DNA of 64,000 bases from Algoriphagus locisalis (GCF_900116615.1 NZ_FPBF01000002.1:186001-250000), one strand, 5' to 3'; positions 33,801 to 42,550 are shown, counted from the first letter of the stretch. Notes: a model not told the origin generated them from the letters alone. Made by a program: numbers and translations.

Positions 33801-34155
33801 CTATGAATTTCGCTCGGGAGCGTACCTTCAGCAAACTGACGGAAGTTTTAAATTTGACCCCTTTCCGGATCAAGCACAACTCTCTCCCATTTTCTCTGTC
33901 TCCTGGTCTCAATCAAACAAGTCAGTCTTACTGGGAGGAAATTTCACTGGCTTTAGAGTAGATCTGGGAATCAATACAGCAGCGTCTTTCACTTCCTGGC
34001 AGTGGGCAACAAATGGCTGGAAAGAAGCAACTTTTCAAAATAATATCCCTCAGAAATCCGAAATAAGAATCATAAAAAAAATTAAGATTGGTGAGCATTA
34101 TTATGGACTTGCTGCTAGTAATTCAGGACCGATCTATTGGATCGCCCTAGACTAA
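30892..34155 (+). CDS. FG-GAP/VCBS repeat lipoprotein with ASPIC/UnbV domain (second, paralogue)
   Basis: This 1087-residue lipoprotein (GVVFSC, C18, then QEKKEE) is a paralogue of the gene just upstream, with the same order: N-terminal FG-GAP repeats (GDINNDGLVDLYFAG, ADVNGDGLLDIYV), an ASPIC/UnbV-like domain near residues 501-590 (LGLGAKVGVYFDG, then IDSIAVDWPTGE), and C-terminal repeats (GDVNNDGLEDIYVGG, ADFDGDGNLDLYVGS). It begins 10 bases after its neighbour stops, so the two are products of a tandem duplication in one operon. They may form a pair on the cell surface; that is inference. Confidence 0.88.
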   Translation: MRRLSVVFLIGLGVVFSCQEKKEETLFQLMDNEQIGINFENTLTSTDSLNILEYLYFYNGGGVAAGDINNDGLVDLYFAGNQVSNRLYLNKGNFQFEDITKYAGVSGNGGWSTGVTMADVNGDGLLDIYVSQIGNYKGLIGRNRLYINQGNNQFKDQADEYGVDFVGFSTQAVFLDYDRDGDLDLYLLNHSVKSPEVFAQAKQRTIPHELGDKLFNNLISEGQIGFEDVTEASGIYSSILGFGLGVGVADFNDDGWPDIYVSNDFTENDYLYLNQQDGTFKESLENLISSTSRYSMGNDLADLNGDGLPEIFTTDMLPIDPSIWMKSVGEDKQEVYQIKKKFGYSDQYVRNHLQLNQGKEGFSEIALFSGVFASDWSWSPLIFDMDNDGLPDIHITNGIEKRPNDLDFIQYSQQAASTSSMTEIRRKQIEMLPTVKLPNLSYRNQGGLRFKDESKTWGLDQPSYSNGSAYADLDNDGDLDLIINNLNQPPFIYQNHSEKSGNSFVRVNLAAKGKNTLGLGAKVGVYFDGRSIFQQYSGSRGFMSGTSSTLVFGLGKAQAIDSIAVDWPTGEREIFQLDYINQTYILTQGKGKPNLSQRGAKQQVDSFPQIPWEHQEKNTLDETKREYLTPKSFAIMGPALAVGDVNNDGLEDIYVGGAQDQAGSLFIQLPSGEFIKKENSIFDQLAKAEDVVAEFADFDGDGNLDLYVGSAGNEYKSGALFNFDRIFYGNGQGDFQFNPMALPKIGENTSTIAIYDVDADGDLDIFVGSSVVSGDYGASPKSVLLINVGRGIFQDKTKEWFGSDADLGMINSAVWADLNASGKSELLLTGDWQGIRTFEIINSQSLREKKVNGLEFSAGWIQSLAVADVNVDGRLDILTGNLGLNTKLKASVEKPLWLYHGDFDENGQADPLIFHYMGDRLVPFASRDDLIKQIPGIKRKHSSYQDYSELKGPIDLFPEEVLSKSSKHAAYEFRSGAYLQQTDGSFKFDPFPDQAQLSPIFSVSWSQSNKSVLLGGNFTGFRVDLGINTAASFTSWQWATNGWKEATFQNNIPQKSEIRIIKKIKIGEHYYGLAASNSGPIYWIALD

Positions 34156-34278
34156 AATCTTTGATAGTTGCTTAATTTCCAATAGCTTTGAATCCCAAAC
34201 CGGAAGTGAAAAAACCCGTAAATCCAATCTAAAGAAGGATTTCGTACAGAAACAAAGCAAAAAATTAAATCCCAAAAT

Positions 34279-35619
34279 ATGCGTACCGTAAAATTTATGC
34301 TCTTTTCAGGCATACTCCTGATTGCAGCCTCTTGCGCAAAACAAGTAGATTATTCCCAAGCCATCACGGATGGGCAATACATCAGCGAGGCACAAAATAA
34401 AATCACGGAAGTAATCATTCACGATATTTTCTCCCCTCCTGTAGCCGCTAGAATCTATAGCTATGCTTCTCTGGCGGCTTATGAAGTAGCAGCATCCGTT
34501 GATCCGAATTACGTGTCGCTTCTAGGCCAGTTAAATGGATCAGAGAAAGTAGTTTTTACACCGTCTGAAAAAGTGTATCCACCCTTGGCTTCGCTGGCAG
34601 CCTATTATTACGTAGGAACCGGATTGATTTTTTCGGAAGAATTAATGAATGAGCACAGAGATGCCACCTACGAAACCTTGAAGGAAAAAGGTATTCCTGA
34701 GGATGTGTTTGAGGCGTCCATTGCCTACGGCAAAGAAGTGGGAGATGTGATTAAAGCGTATTCATCCAAGGATAATTATCACCAAAGTCGGTCTTTCCCA
34801 AAATTCACTGTAACTGATAAAGAAGGAACTTGGCAGCCCACGCCACCTGCCTACATGGAAGCTATTGAGCCACATTGGAATAAAATCAGAACCTTCGTTC
34901 TTGACTCTGCTTCCCAATTCAAGCCCTTACCTCCCCCTGCATTTTCCACTGATCCTGAAAGTGAGTTTTTCAAAGTAGCCAAGGAAGTATATGACGTGGA
35001 TAGAGCTTCTTCCCAGGAGCAAAAAGAGATTGCGCTTTTCTGGGATTGCAACCCTTACAAAATGAATGTAAAAGGTCATGTGATGTTTGCGGAGAAAAAA
35101 ATCACCCCAGGAGGACACTGGATGAGTATAGCTGCAATAGCATCCAAAGCTGCTGACAGAGACTGGAAAGGAACTGCCGAGGCATTGGCAATGACAAGCA
35201 TCTCTCTGAACGAAGCGTTTATTTCTTGCTGGGATGAGAAATATCGCAGCAACGTGATCAGACCGGAAACCTACATCAATCAGCATATAGACGAGCAATG
35301 GGTGCCACTATTACAAACTCCACCATTTCCTGAGCATACCAGCGGACACAGTGTAGCTTCTGCAGCTTCAGCCTACACCTTGGCTCATTTATTTGGTGAT
35401 GAGTTTCATATTGTCGATAGCTCAGAAGTAGCTTATGGATTACCTATTAGAGAGTTTGACTCTTTTTCCCAAGCAGCGGAGGAAGCTGCACTTAGTAGAT
35501 TCTATGGAGGAATCCACTACCGGCCAGCCATTGAATATGGAATTACAGAAGGTAGAGATCTTGCAGCCTTCATCTGGACAAAAGTGGACACCAAACCGAA
35601 AAATGTAGCTAGTAACTAA
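34279..35619 (+). CDS. Vanadium-dependent haloperoxidase-like / PAP2-superfamily lipoprotein
   Basis: The 446-residue product has a lipoprotein signal ending LIAASC (C19). Its C-terminal half shows the PAP2/vanadium-haloperoxidase site in order: WDEKYRSNVIRPETY (lysine and arginine), FPEHTSGHSVASAASA (Ser-Gly-His) and RFYGGIHYRPAIEYG (arginine and histidine). The same residues bind vanadate in haloperoxidases and phosphate in acid phosphatases, so activity cannot be assigned by sequence alone. The gene ends the SusCD-VCBS cluster and is followed by a good terminator. A function in modifying the substrate handled by the cluster is inference. Confidence 0.85.
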   Translation: MRTVKFMLFSGILLIAASCAKQVDYSQAITDGQYISEAQNKITEVIIHDIFSPPVAARIYSYASLAAYEVAASVDPNYVSLLGQLNGSEKVVFTPSEKVYPPLASLAAYYYVGTGLIFSEELMNEHRDATYETLKEKGIPEDVFEASIAYGKEVGDVIKAYSSKDNYHQSRSFPKFTVTDKEGTWQPTPPAYMEAIEPHWNKIRTFVLDSASQFKPLPPPAFSTDPESEFFKVAKEVYDVDRASSQEQKEIALFWDCNPYKMNVKGHVMFAEKKITPGGHWMSIAAIASKAADRDWKGTAEALAMTSISLNEAFISCWDEKYRSNVIRPETYINQHIDEQWVPLLQTPPFPEHTSGHSVASAASAYTLAHLFGDEFHIVDSSEVAYGLPIREFDSFSQAAEEAALSRFYGGIHYRPAIEYGITEGRDLAAFIWTKVDTKPKNVASN

Positions 35620-35623
35620 GACC

Positions 35624-35653
35624 AAAAGCATCCGCCAAAACGGATGCTTTTTT
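35624..35653 (+). terminator. Terminator after haloperoxidase-like gene
   Basis: AAAAGCATCCG / CGGATGCTTTT with a six-base loop and a T-run lies five bases after the stop codon. Confidence 0.9.
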
Positions 35654-35792
35654 GTTATCAAATCATGAAATGCGGTGATTGATTGAACTCATCAAGTCTC
35701 TTCTTGTTTATATTTTGAGAGTTATTCTATATCTTAACCTTTCACCTTTTTGAATTGGACTTTTCCTTTTCTTGTTTTTAAACTTACTATTC

Positions 35793-37967
35793 ATGTCAAA
35801 AACCATTATCGTTTCCAATCGCCTGCCTATCAGTTTAAGACACCGCAACGGTCGATTTGAGTTCAAACCAAGTGCTGGAGGATTAGCTACAGGACTTGGG
35901 TCAATCTATAAAGAGGGGGAGAATATTTGGATCGGATGGCCGGGAAATACCGTTGACGACCCCGAGCAAAGAGCAGAAATCATCCTTGAACTTCACGACC
36001 TCAAAATGGCTCCTGTTTTCCTTTCTAAGGAAGATGTGGAAGAGTTTTATGAGGGTTTCAGTAATGAGACACTTTGGCCAGCTTTTCACTATTTCACCCA
36101 ATACATGGTTTATAACCCGGAGCACTGGGAGGCTTATGTACGGGTAAATCAAAAGTTCTGTGACGCTATTTTGAAAAAAGCCGGACCAGATGACACCATC
36201 TGGATTCATGATTATCAATTGCTTTTGCTTCCTCAAATGCTCCGGGAAGTATTGCCAAATGCCACCATCGCTTTCTTCCAACACATCCCATTCCCATCTT
36301 ACGAGATCATCCGGATGATTCCTTGGAGAAAAGAATTGCTTGAAGGCGTTTGCGGGGCAGATTTGATTGGTTTTCACACCTACGATGATATGCGCCACTT
36401 CCTTAGCGCAGTAGGTAGGATTACTGGATTATCCAACGAAAGCGGTTATATCCAAGCGGAAAACAGAATCATCAACGTGGATTCCTTTCCAATGGGAATT
36501 GATTACGACAAATTTGCGAAGCAAGCCAAAAGTAAAAAAACGCAGCGGTTTGTACAGGAATTTGGTAAGCAAGTGGAAGATCAAAAGCTGCTGCTTACCA
36601 TCGACAGACTAGATTACTCCAAAGGAATTCCCCAGCGGATTCAGGCTTTCAACCAACTTTTGGAGCAGCACAAGGAGCTTCACGGCAAAGTATCTATGAT
36701 CATGATCGTGGTTCCAAGCCGCGACAAAGTCCAATCCTATAAAGAACTAAAAGAAGAAATTGACCTATTGGTAGGTCGTATTAATAGCGAGTACTCCACA
36801 TTGAACTGGGTGCCGGTACATTATTTCTACAGAAGCTTCCCATTCGAGGAGCTTAGCGCATTTTACAACATGTCTGACATCGCGCTGGTAACTCCGCTGC
36901 GTGACGGTATGAACCTAGTATGTAAAGAATTTGTAGCAAGCAAAACCGATCAGACAGGCGTATTGATTTTATCTGAAATGGCAGGTGCCTCCAAGGAGCT
37001 TCAGGATGCAATTCTCGTCAACCCCAATGATAGACAAGGCGTAGTCGATGCGATCTTCAATGCACTTTCTATGCCTCAGGCTGAGCAAATAGCCAGAATC
37101 AGCAGCATGCAGGAAAGTCTGAAAAAATACGATGTCTTCCAATGGGTGAAAGTATTCATGGATCGGCTGGACCATGTGAAGAGAAAGCAGGAAGACCTTA
37201 CCTCCAAAGATGTGGATGCTAAGGTGATGAATGAAATTCAGGCCAGTTTCAAAAAGGCAAAAAACGCTGTTTTATTTTTGGATTATGATGGTACACTTAC
37301 CGGGTTTCACTCCGATCCGCAGAAGGCCTATCCTGATGAAGAGTTGAAAAAAATAGTGAAAGAATTAAGCGAGCTGGCTCAAGTGGTAGTCATTTCAGGA
37401 AGAGATAAGGACACACTTGGAAAATGGTTTGAAGGTCAAGCTATCGACATGATCGCTGAGCATGGGGTATGGGTGAAAAAGAAAGAGAACCAGGGAGACT
37501 GGGAGCTTTATGCCGAAGTGGAAGATGGCTGGAAAGAGGACATCAGACAGATCATGGAGTATTATGTACTCAGAACCCCTGGTGCATTCATTGAGGAGAA
37601 ACATCATTCTCTTGTTTGGCATTATAGAAAAGTGGAAAGCGGTCTGGGAGATCTCAGAATGCGAGAGCTATTCAGTCATTTGAAATACATGGCCAGGGGT
37701 TACAATTTGCAGGTATTGGAGGGAAATATGGTCTTGGAAATCAAACGCCCTGACATCAACAAAGGCCGTGCTGCCACGGCGATGATGAAAGGTTCGGAAT
37801 ACGACTTTGTTTTGGCTATCGGGGATGATTGGACAGATGAAGACACCTTCAAAGCAATGCCGAAAAATGCCTACTCCATCCGCGTAGGCTATGCATATAC
37901 TCAGGCCAATTATAATATCAAATCATTTAGACAAGTGAGACAGCTGCTGCAGAAGTTGACTTCTTAA
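35793..37967 (+). CDS. Bifunctional trehalose-6-phosphate synthase/phosphatase (OtsA-OtsB fusion)
   Basis: The N-terminal 470 residues or so are a GT20 trehalose-6-phosphate synthase that joins UDP-glucose and glucose-6-phosphate (IVSNRLPISLRH, WIHDYQLLLLPQML, RLDYSKGIPQRIQAF, PLRDGMNLVCKEFV). The C-terminal part is a HAD trehalose-phosphatase with DYDGT at residues 497-501 and GDDWTDEDTF as the magnesium motif. One polypeptide therefore makes free trehalose, an osmoprotectant. I start at the ATG of MSKTIIVSNRL; an in-frame TTG lies 7 codons upstream. The nearby GH15 gene may act on trehalose or related glucans. Confidence 0.93.
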   Translation: MSKTIIVSNRLPISLRHRNGRFEFKPSAGGLATGLGSIYKEGENIWIGWPGNTVDDPEQRAEIILELHDLKMAPVFLSKEDVEEFYEGFSNETLWPAFHYFTQYMVYNPEHWEAYVRVNQKFCDAILKKAGPDDTIWIHDYQLLLLPQMLREVLPNATIAFFQHIPFPSYEIIRMIPWRKELLEGVCGADLIGFHTYDDMRHFLSAVGRITGLSNESGYIQAENRIINVDSFPMGIDYDKFAKQAKSKKTQRFVQEFGKQVEDQKLLLTIDRLDYSKGIPQRIQAFNQLLEQHKELHGKVSMIMIVVPSRDKVQSYKELKEEIDLLVGRINSEYSTLNWVPVHYFYRSFPFEELSAFYNMSDIALVTPLRDGMNLVCKEFVASKTDQTGVLILSEMAGASKELQDAILVNPNDRQGVVDAIFNALSMPQAEQIARISSMQESLKKYDVFQWVKVFMDRLDHVKRKQEDLTSKDVDAKVMNEIQASFKKAKNAVLFLDYDGTLTGFHSDPQKAYPDEELKKIVKELSELAQVVVISGRDKDTLGKWFEGQAIDMIAEHGVWVKKKENQGDWELYAEVEDGWKEDIRQIMEYYVLRTPGAFIEEKHHSLVWHYRKVESGLGDLRMRELFSHLKYMARGYNLQVLEGNMVLEIKRPDINKGRAATAMMKGSEYDFVLAIGDDWTDEDTFKAMPKNAYSIRVGYAYTQANYNIKSFRQVRQLLQKLTS

Positions 37968-37988
37968 AACGGTTGATAACAGAATTAA

Positions 37989-38027
37989 AAAAAAGGGGTG
38001 AATGATTTTTCGCTCCTTTTTTTTTAG
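37989..38027 (+). terminator. Terminator after the trehalose gene
   Basis: An A-rich stem (AAAAAAGGGGTGAA) pairs imperfectly with TTCGCTCCTTTTTT and is followed by more T. It lies about 20 bases after the stop codon. Confidence 0.7.
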
Positions 38028-38062
38028 TTCAAGTCTATTGACGGTATGGTTCTATTGACTTG

Positions 38063-38221
38063 GACCTTTTTAAATGCAATCTTCAGACTGCCAATTAACC
38101 TAATAGTTTTTGATTATCACTAGCAGCGGAGCTCTCTATAAATGGGAAAATCAACAATTATTAGGTGATGCTGTGCCTTTAGGTACTCTTTAGCAGTCTG
38201 AAGACTGCAATACTTTAGGTC
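38063..38221. repeat. Imperfect 159-base inverted repeat in the intergenic region
   Basis: The 319-base gap between convergent genes contains long imperfect inverted arms. GGACCTTTTTAAATGCAATC, continuing CTTCAGACTGC, mirrors the right arm, whose complement starts GGACCTAAAGTATTGCAGTC and continues CTTCAGACTGC. Further in, AACCTAATAGTTTTTGATT mirrors CACCTAATAATTGTTGATT. The whole segment could fold into one long hairpin, like a small non-autonomous element. No reading frame is present. Confidence 0.6.
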
Positions 38222-38286
38222 CAAGCCCGCCTGTCGTCGGACAGGTCTGAAGACTTAGACCAATCACTCCTCCGCGGCATAAACTC

Positions 38287-39180
38287 CTACAAATACTTTT
38301 TATACAGATTATCCAGAATTCTCTTATCTGTCTCTGTTAATGGCGATTCTATATCCCGCTGGATAAAATGCAGCTTAAATGATCGAACAGCTGCTTTTTC
38401 ATCACTTACGTCGTAGCCTATTATTCTCAATGCCAGAACTGGATCCAGCGTATTAGACGGTAAAGAATCCGCAGTGGAGAGGGGAATTGAAGTAGAATTC
38501 TGGGAAGAAAGGACAGGAAAAACTTCCTCTTCATCATACCAAAGCCCGAATCCTTCTTCGGCCAGCTTTTTCCATGGAAAATAAGTACTTGGGTCAACTT
38601 TCCTCGATGGAGCTAAATCAGAATGTCCAATAAAATTGGCAGTGGGAATACCATACTTCCACTTGAGTCGCTTGAGCAAAACCAGCAAACTTTCTATCTG
38701 CGCCTGAGTGAATGGCTCACTTCCGATATTATCCAACTCTATTCCTATGGAAGCCGAATTCAGGTCGGTATCATTCCCCCATTTTCCTCTCCCAGCATGC
38801 CAGGAGCGCAGGTAATCATTCAGCATCTGCACGATCTCCCCATCTCTGCCTACGACATAGTGTGAACTTACCTGCGTGCGGGTGAGTGTGAAGGTATTAA
38901 TAGTCTGCTCCAAAGAATCCTGCGCCGTGTGATGAATGATCACATAGTTAGGTTTTCTGACGCTGAAGTTCGTCGTCCCCACCCATTCATCAGTGATGCT
39001 GAGTGTATCGTAATCAAGTTCTACCTTTGTTTTTGGGATTTCTTGGATTGTAGCAGTGGCTTCTTTGACCGCTTTTTTGTGGGCTTTATTGTTCTCACGG
39101 TAGATGTCTTTTGAGCAAGAAATAAAAGCGAGTGAAATGCTCAGGAATAGAAGCGTAGAGAAAATTCTTTGGAAACTCAT
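38287..39180 (-). CDS. N-acetylmuramoyl-L-alanine amidase (Amidase_2 type), lipoprotein
   Basis: This enzyme cleaves the bond between N-acetylmuramic acid and L-alanine in peptidoglycan, for cell-wall turnover or recycling. The 297-residue product is a predicted lipoprotein (LAFISC, C22). The Amidase_2 domain spans about residues 75-205, with zinc ligands most likely H83 (IIHHT), H186 (GHSD) and D196 (RKVDP), and the conserved SWHAG and IGIEL segments between them. The C-terminal 90 residues resemble a small helical, possibly peptidoglycan-binding, extension. It faces the trehalose gene tail to tail and is separated from the GH15 gene by hairpin-rich sequence. Confidence 0.9.
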   Translation of the reverse strand: MSFQRIFSTLLFLSISLAFISCSKDIYRENNKAHKKAVKEATATIQEIPKTKVELDYDTLSITDEWVGTTNFSVRKPNYVIIHHTAQDSLEQTINTFTLTRTQVSSHYVVGRDGEIVQMLNDYLRSWHAGRGKWGNDTDLNSASIGIELDNIGSEPFTQAQIESLLVLLKRLKWKYGIPTANFIGHSDLAPSRKVDPSTYFPWKKLAEEGFGLWYDEEEVFPVLSSQNSTSIPLSTADSLPSNTLDPVLALRIIGYDVSDEKAAVRSFKLHFIQRDIESPLTETDKRILDNLYKKYL

Positions 39181-39268
39181 AAAGTGTACTAGTTAATCAG
39201 ATTCGGAAGCTACAAGTATTGTACTAAGTCTAAAAACCAGCGATAGAAAAGTGATGGATTATGAGGAT

Positions 39269-39301
39269 AACCTTTGAGATCTTTTTTGGATCTCAAAGGT
39301 T
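39269..39301 (-). terminator. Strong hairpin between the GH15 and amidase genes
   Basis: AACCTTTGAGATC pairs perfectly (13 bp) with GATCTCAAAGGTT around a seven-base loop. A second hairpin, ATCCCGAA/TTCGGGAT, lies at 39333-39359, and another CTCAAAGGTT follows. Together these fill most of the 282-base gap downstream of the GH15 gene and should terminate its transcript. The rest shows no gene. Confidence 0.65.
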
Positions 39302-39462
39302 TATTGGTCAAAAAATTAAAAACTTCGAGGAGATCCCGAAGTCTGACGACATTCGGGATTACACCTCAAAGGTTACATCCAGTCCAAGTTTTGTAGAAGC
39401 GGGAAAACACTAAGTTGCGCCCTCCGTGTCACCCTCAGTGAACTTTGCGGTTCAAATGAGTA

Positions 39463-41244
39463 TCACAAGAAATTCGGCCTATCCAGCTTTCTTCCTATCC
39501 GGAAGGCAGCGTTCATCAAGCCCACATGTGAGTACGCTTGCGGAAAATTCCCCCACTGACTTCCTGTCTTCTGGTCCACATCCTCAGAGAAAAGATGCAG
39601 GTGATTGCAATACTTCACCAGTGTCTCAAATCCTTCCACCGCTTCATCCAATCTACCAACGCATGCCAGCGCTTCTATATACCAGAACGCACATATCAGA
39701 AAAGTAGTCTCAGGCACTCCGAAATCATCCATGTGCTTGTAGCGATAGAATAGGAAGTCCTTTGCCAACAATTCATCTTCGAGGGCCTTCAGGTGATCAT
39801 TTGCCCGCTCCAAGTCTTCCCCGAAATACCCCATCGTAATCAACTGCAATGTGGAAGCATCCATGTAGGTAGAACCTAATGCCTGTCCATAGGCTTTCTT
39901 CTCTGGCAGGTAGCAGGATTCAATCTTTTGAATAGCAACATCACGAAGCGCTATCGCTTTTTGGTACATGCTGTCGTCTTTCAGACGAATCCCGATTTTT
40001 GCGGCAGCACATGCTCCAGCCCAGTGAAACAAGAATGTATAACAATGCTCCTGGGCTAGATTTCTAAACTCCCAAAGTCCCGCGTCTTTCTCGTTCATGG
40101 TCGCTTCGATTTTATTGAGCAGGTTCATGATCATCGGTTTGGAGCTACTTCTCTCCTCCTCGGTAAAACGCTGATCCGAATAAAGTGGCAGCAAAGAAAC
40201 CAAAACTTGACCGTAAAGATCATTCTGAATATGGGTATAAGCCTGATTCCCAAAGCGAACGGGCTTTTCTCCAAGATATCCATCCAAATCTGAGATCTCC
40301 TCTGTCAGCAGGGAATCCCCTGTGATGGAATACAAGGGCTGGTAGCGCCCATCGGGTCCTGGTCGGAGATTATGGATAAACTCGAAGTATTTCTCCAATT
40401 CCTCAAAGTGACCCAAGCTATTGAAACAGGTTAGTGTGTAATAACTGTCCCGAATCCAGCAGTAGCGGTAATCCCAGTTTCTGGTAGATCCCGGAGACTC
40501 GGGCAGACTCGTCGTAGAGGCGGCGATAATTGCTCCTGTATCTTCGTACTGGTGGATTTTGAGAATCAATGCAGAGCGAAGCACAAGCTTCTGATGGAAA
40601 TTAGATATGCTCGTGGACTTTACCCATTCCTGCCAATAAGCATTGGTAGCGTGTAAAAACCGCTCAGCTGTAGTTTCTATAGGAGCCTCTAAAGGTCTTC
40701 CATAAGTGAGAACCAGGTAAATAGGTTTGTTCAGTGCAAAAGCTTTCCCATCCATAATATAACTCAAAGGGGCATTGGTAGAAAGTCTAAGCTCCTGGTC
40801 TGTATCCATAAAGCGGATGTGATTAGATCCCATGCTGGCTTTAAGTAATCTAGCTCCATGCTCAGCTGAAGGCTGACATTTAATCAAGATTTTAGGGGAA
40901 CCGGATAGGGCTTCGATCTTTCTGATCAGCATCAATGGCTTGTAGTAACGATCGAAGTTTTTGAATCTGGGTGCAAAATCAGTGACAGCATAGCTTCCCT
41001 CCTCTGATTTGACCGTTGTCTTCAGGACATTGGTGTTTTCCAAATACTCCTGAGAAGACTTAAAATCTCCAGACTCAGGATGGATGGTAAACTGCCCACC
41101 CTTTTGTCGATCCAGCATGCCCCCAAAAATAAAATCAGAATCAAATCTTGGCAGACACATCCAGCTGATATTAGTGTCCAGTTCCACATGTGCGATAAAG
41201 GCGCAATTGCCTATTACCCCACTTCCATAGGTATGTTTGTTCAT
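39463..41244 (-). CDS. Glycoside hydrolase family 15 protein (glucoamylase/trehalase-like)
   Basis: GH15 enzymes release glucose from alpha-glucans, and some prokaryotic members hydrolyse trehalose. The 593-residue product has the family's N-terminal beta-sandwich (NCAFIAHVELDTNISWMC, PRFDSDFIFGGMLD) followed by the (alpha/alpha)6 barrel with RNWDYRYCWIRDSYYTL and the acidic motif DAGLWEFRN, which holds the likely general acid. I start at MNKHTYGSGVIGN, the usual N-terminus; an ATG 15 codons upstream is possible. There is no signal peptide, so it is cytoplasmic. Closeness to the trehalose synthase/phosphatase suggests trehalose turnover. Confidence 0.88.
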   Translation of the reverse strand: MNKHTYGSGVIGNCAFIAHVELDTNISWMCLPRFDSDFIFGGMLDRQKGGQFTIHPESGDFKSSQEYLENTNVLKTTVKSEEGSYAVTDFAPRFKNFDRYYKPLMLIRKIEALSGSPKILIKCQPSAEHGARLLKASMGSNHIRFMDTDQELRLSTNAPLSYIMDGKAFALNKPIYLVLTYGRPLEAPIETTAERFLHATNAYWQEWVKSTSISNFHQKLVLRSALILKIHQYEDTGAIIAASTTSLPESPGSTRNWDYRYCWIRDSYYTLTCFNSLGHFEELEKYFEFIHNLRPGPDGRYQPLYSITGDSLLTEEISDLDGYLGEKPVRFGNQAYTHIQNDLYGQVLVSLLPLYSDQRFTEEERSSSKPMIMNLLNKIEATMNEKDAGLWEFRNLAQEHCYTFLFHWAGACAAAKIGIRLKDDSMYQKAIALRDVAIQKIESCYLPEKKAYGQALGSTYMDASTLQLITMGYFGEDLERANDHLKALEDELLAKDFLFYRYKHMDDFGVPETTFLICAFWYIEALACVGRLDEAVEGFETLVKYCNHLHLFSEDVDQKTGSQWGNFPQAYSHVGLMNAAFRIGRKLDRPNFL

Positions 41245-41410
41245 TAAGGTCAGGTTTGAAGTTGAAAAGTCTGGCTTTTGGGTCAGCATTCAAGAAAGCA
41301 AAAAAGGGGATAGCATGCAAAAATCTGCTTGCCCTATTCGCCTTTTATTCCCATAAATCCATTCTGAAAGCAACACAAAGCCCAAGCGGAGAGTAAACCT
41401 AAACCCAATA

Positions 41411-42550
41411 CTAAAAATCAAATTCAACCAGAAAAAGTATAGGATTTCCCTCCTTGTCCAAATCTCCACTTAGGCTCTTTAATTTACTAAAATGAGGGGA
41501 AGTACTTTGATAACTTTCTATCCCTGCCAAAACATTATGAGGATTTGCCTTAAAGACAAATTTATCCCCAATAACGGCTACTGGAACTGCTTTAGGATCA
41601 AACGTGATTTCATCTGTTAGATTCGAGCGTTTATAGACTATAGACTTACAAGATTTAGTTGAATAGAAATAAGCCCAAGCTTCACCTTCCACAAAGAAGG
41701 CCAGATACTTGTAGTCTTTTGTTTCATAAAAATCAAAAATATTACAGTACTGACTTCGCGCATTAGAAATAGCCTGTTCAGGTTCAGAACTACTTAGCAA
41801 TTCGTTAATATTTGATTTCTTCTGCTGAAAATCAATGTACAGATAGGGAACCGGTCTTTGAAAATCATTGATTTTAAATAGCGTATCATTCAGCTGACGT
41901 CTATAAATCGCGTCTCCTCCAGGGGAATAATACATAGGATTAACCAGCAACACATTTAAAGCCCTGGTATGATAAGGGAAAAATGAGCTTACTTTCTGGA
42001 ATTCATTCGTGGCAAGCACAAGGTTATCAGCATCTCTACCAGCACCAAGAAATGCATATCCCTCATTATACTTAATGAATTTTTCTCCGACGAAACCATC
42101 TATTTTGTCCATCGATTGGTAGTCTCCATTGATATCAAAATTAAGAAACCTTCCATAGTCAAGAACTTTTACTTGGTCATTGAGAATATCAAAATCCATT
42201 GCCTGAATTAACACCCCAGGCCCTTCTCCGACATGGCCTATGAATCGTAGGAATTTTCCATTTTTATCAAAGACAAAAACCCTTCTACCATAAATAAAAT
42301 CCAAAACATAAAACTCATCCTTATAATAACGGAACTTATGAATATTACTAAAAAAAATAGGCGTTTCGGATCCGTCGAAATTATCAAAGGGAATTATACT
42401 CACATCTGGCTTAATTAACTGAGAAAAGTGGACATCCGTTTTTTCTTCTGTCAAATCAACCGATATTCTATCTAGGTCAGAATCCTGATTCTTTGAACCA
42501 CACCCGAAGACAACCAAAAACAGTAAAAAGAAGGCATTCTTATTATTCAT
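41411..42550 (-). CDS. 6-bladed beta-propeller lipoprotein, unit F (no peptide partner)
   Basis: This 379-residue lipoprotein (LVVFGC, C17) belongs to the 6-bladed beta-propeller class seen in Bacteroidota. Recognisable blades include YYKDEFYVLDFIYGRRVFVF, DKNGKFLRFIGHVGEGPG and DILNDQVKVLDYGRFLNFD; the GEGPG turn recurs in the whole cluster. It is the last gene of the array and the most distant in sequence from units C to E. It is preceded by the array's shared leader, but there is no peptide gene between leader and start codon, unlike the other leader-bearing units. Its ligand is unknown. Confidence 0.85.
   Translation of the reverse strand: MNNKNAFFLLFLVVFGCGSKNQDSDLDRISVDLTEEKTDVHFSQLIKPDVSIIPFDNFDGSETPIFFSNIHKFRYYKDEFYVLDFIYGRRVFVFDKNGKFLRFIGHVGEGPGVLIQAMDFDILNDQVKVLDYGRFLNFDINGDYQSMDKIDGFVGEKFIKYNEGYAFLGAGRDADNLVLATNEFQKVSSFFPYHTRALNVLLVNPMYYSPGGDAIYRRQLNDTLFKINDFQRPVPYLYIDFQQKKSNINELLSSSEPEQAISNARSQYCNIFDFYETKDYKYLAFFVEGEAWAYFYSTKSCKSIVYKRSNLTDEITFDPKAVPVAVIGDKFVFKANPHNVLAGIESYQSTSPHFSKLKSLSGDLDKEGNPILFLVEFDF

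Noticed and set aside
39417..39460. Sequence resembling a conserved motif (GCGCCCTCCGTGTC, CTTTGCGGTTC) after the GH15 gene
   Set aside because: Looks like common intergenic junk of these genomes; only one copy here, so no claim.
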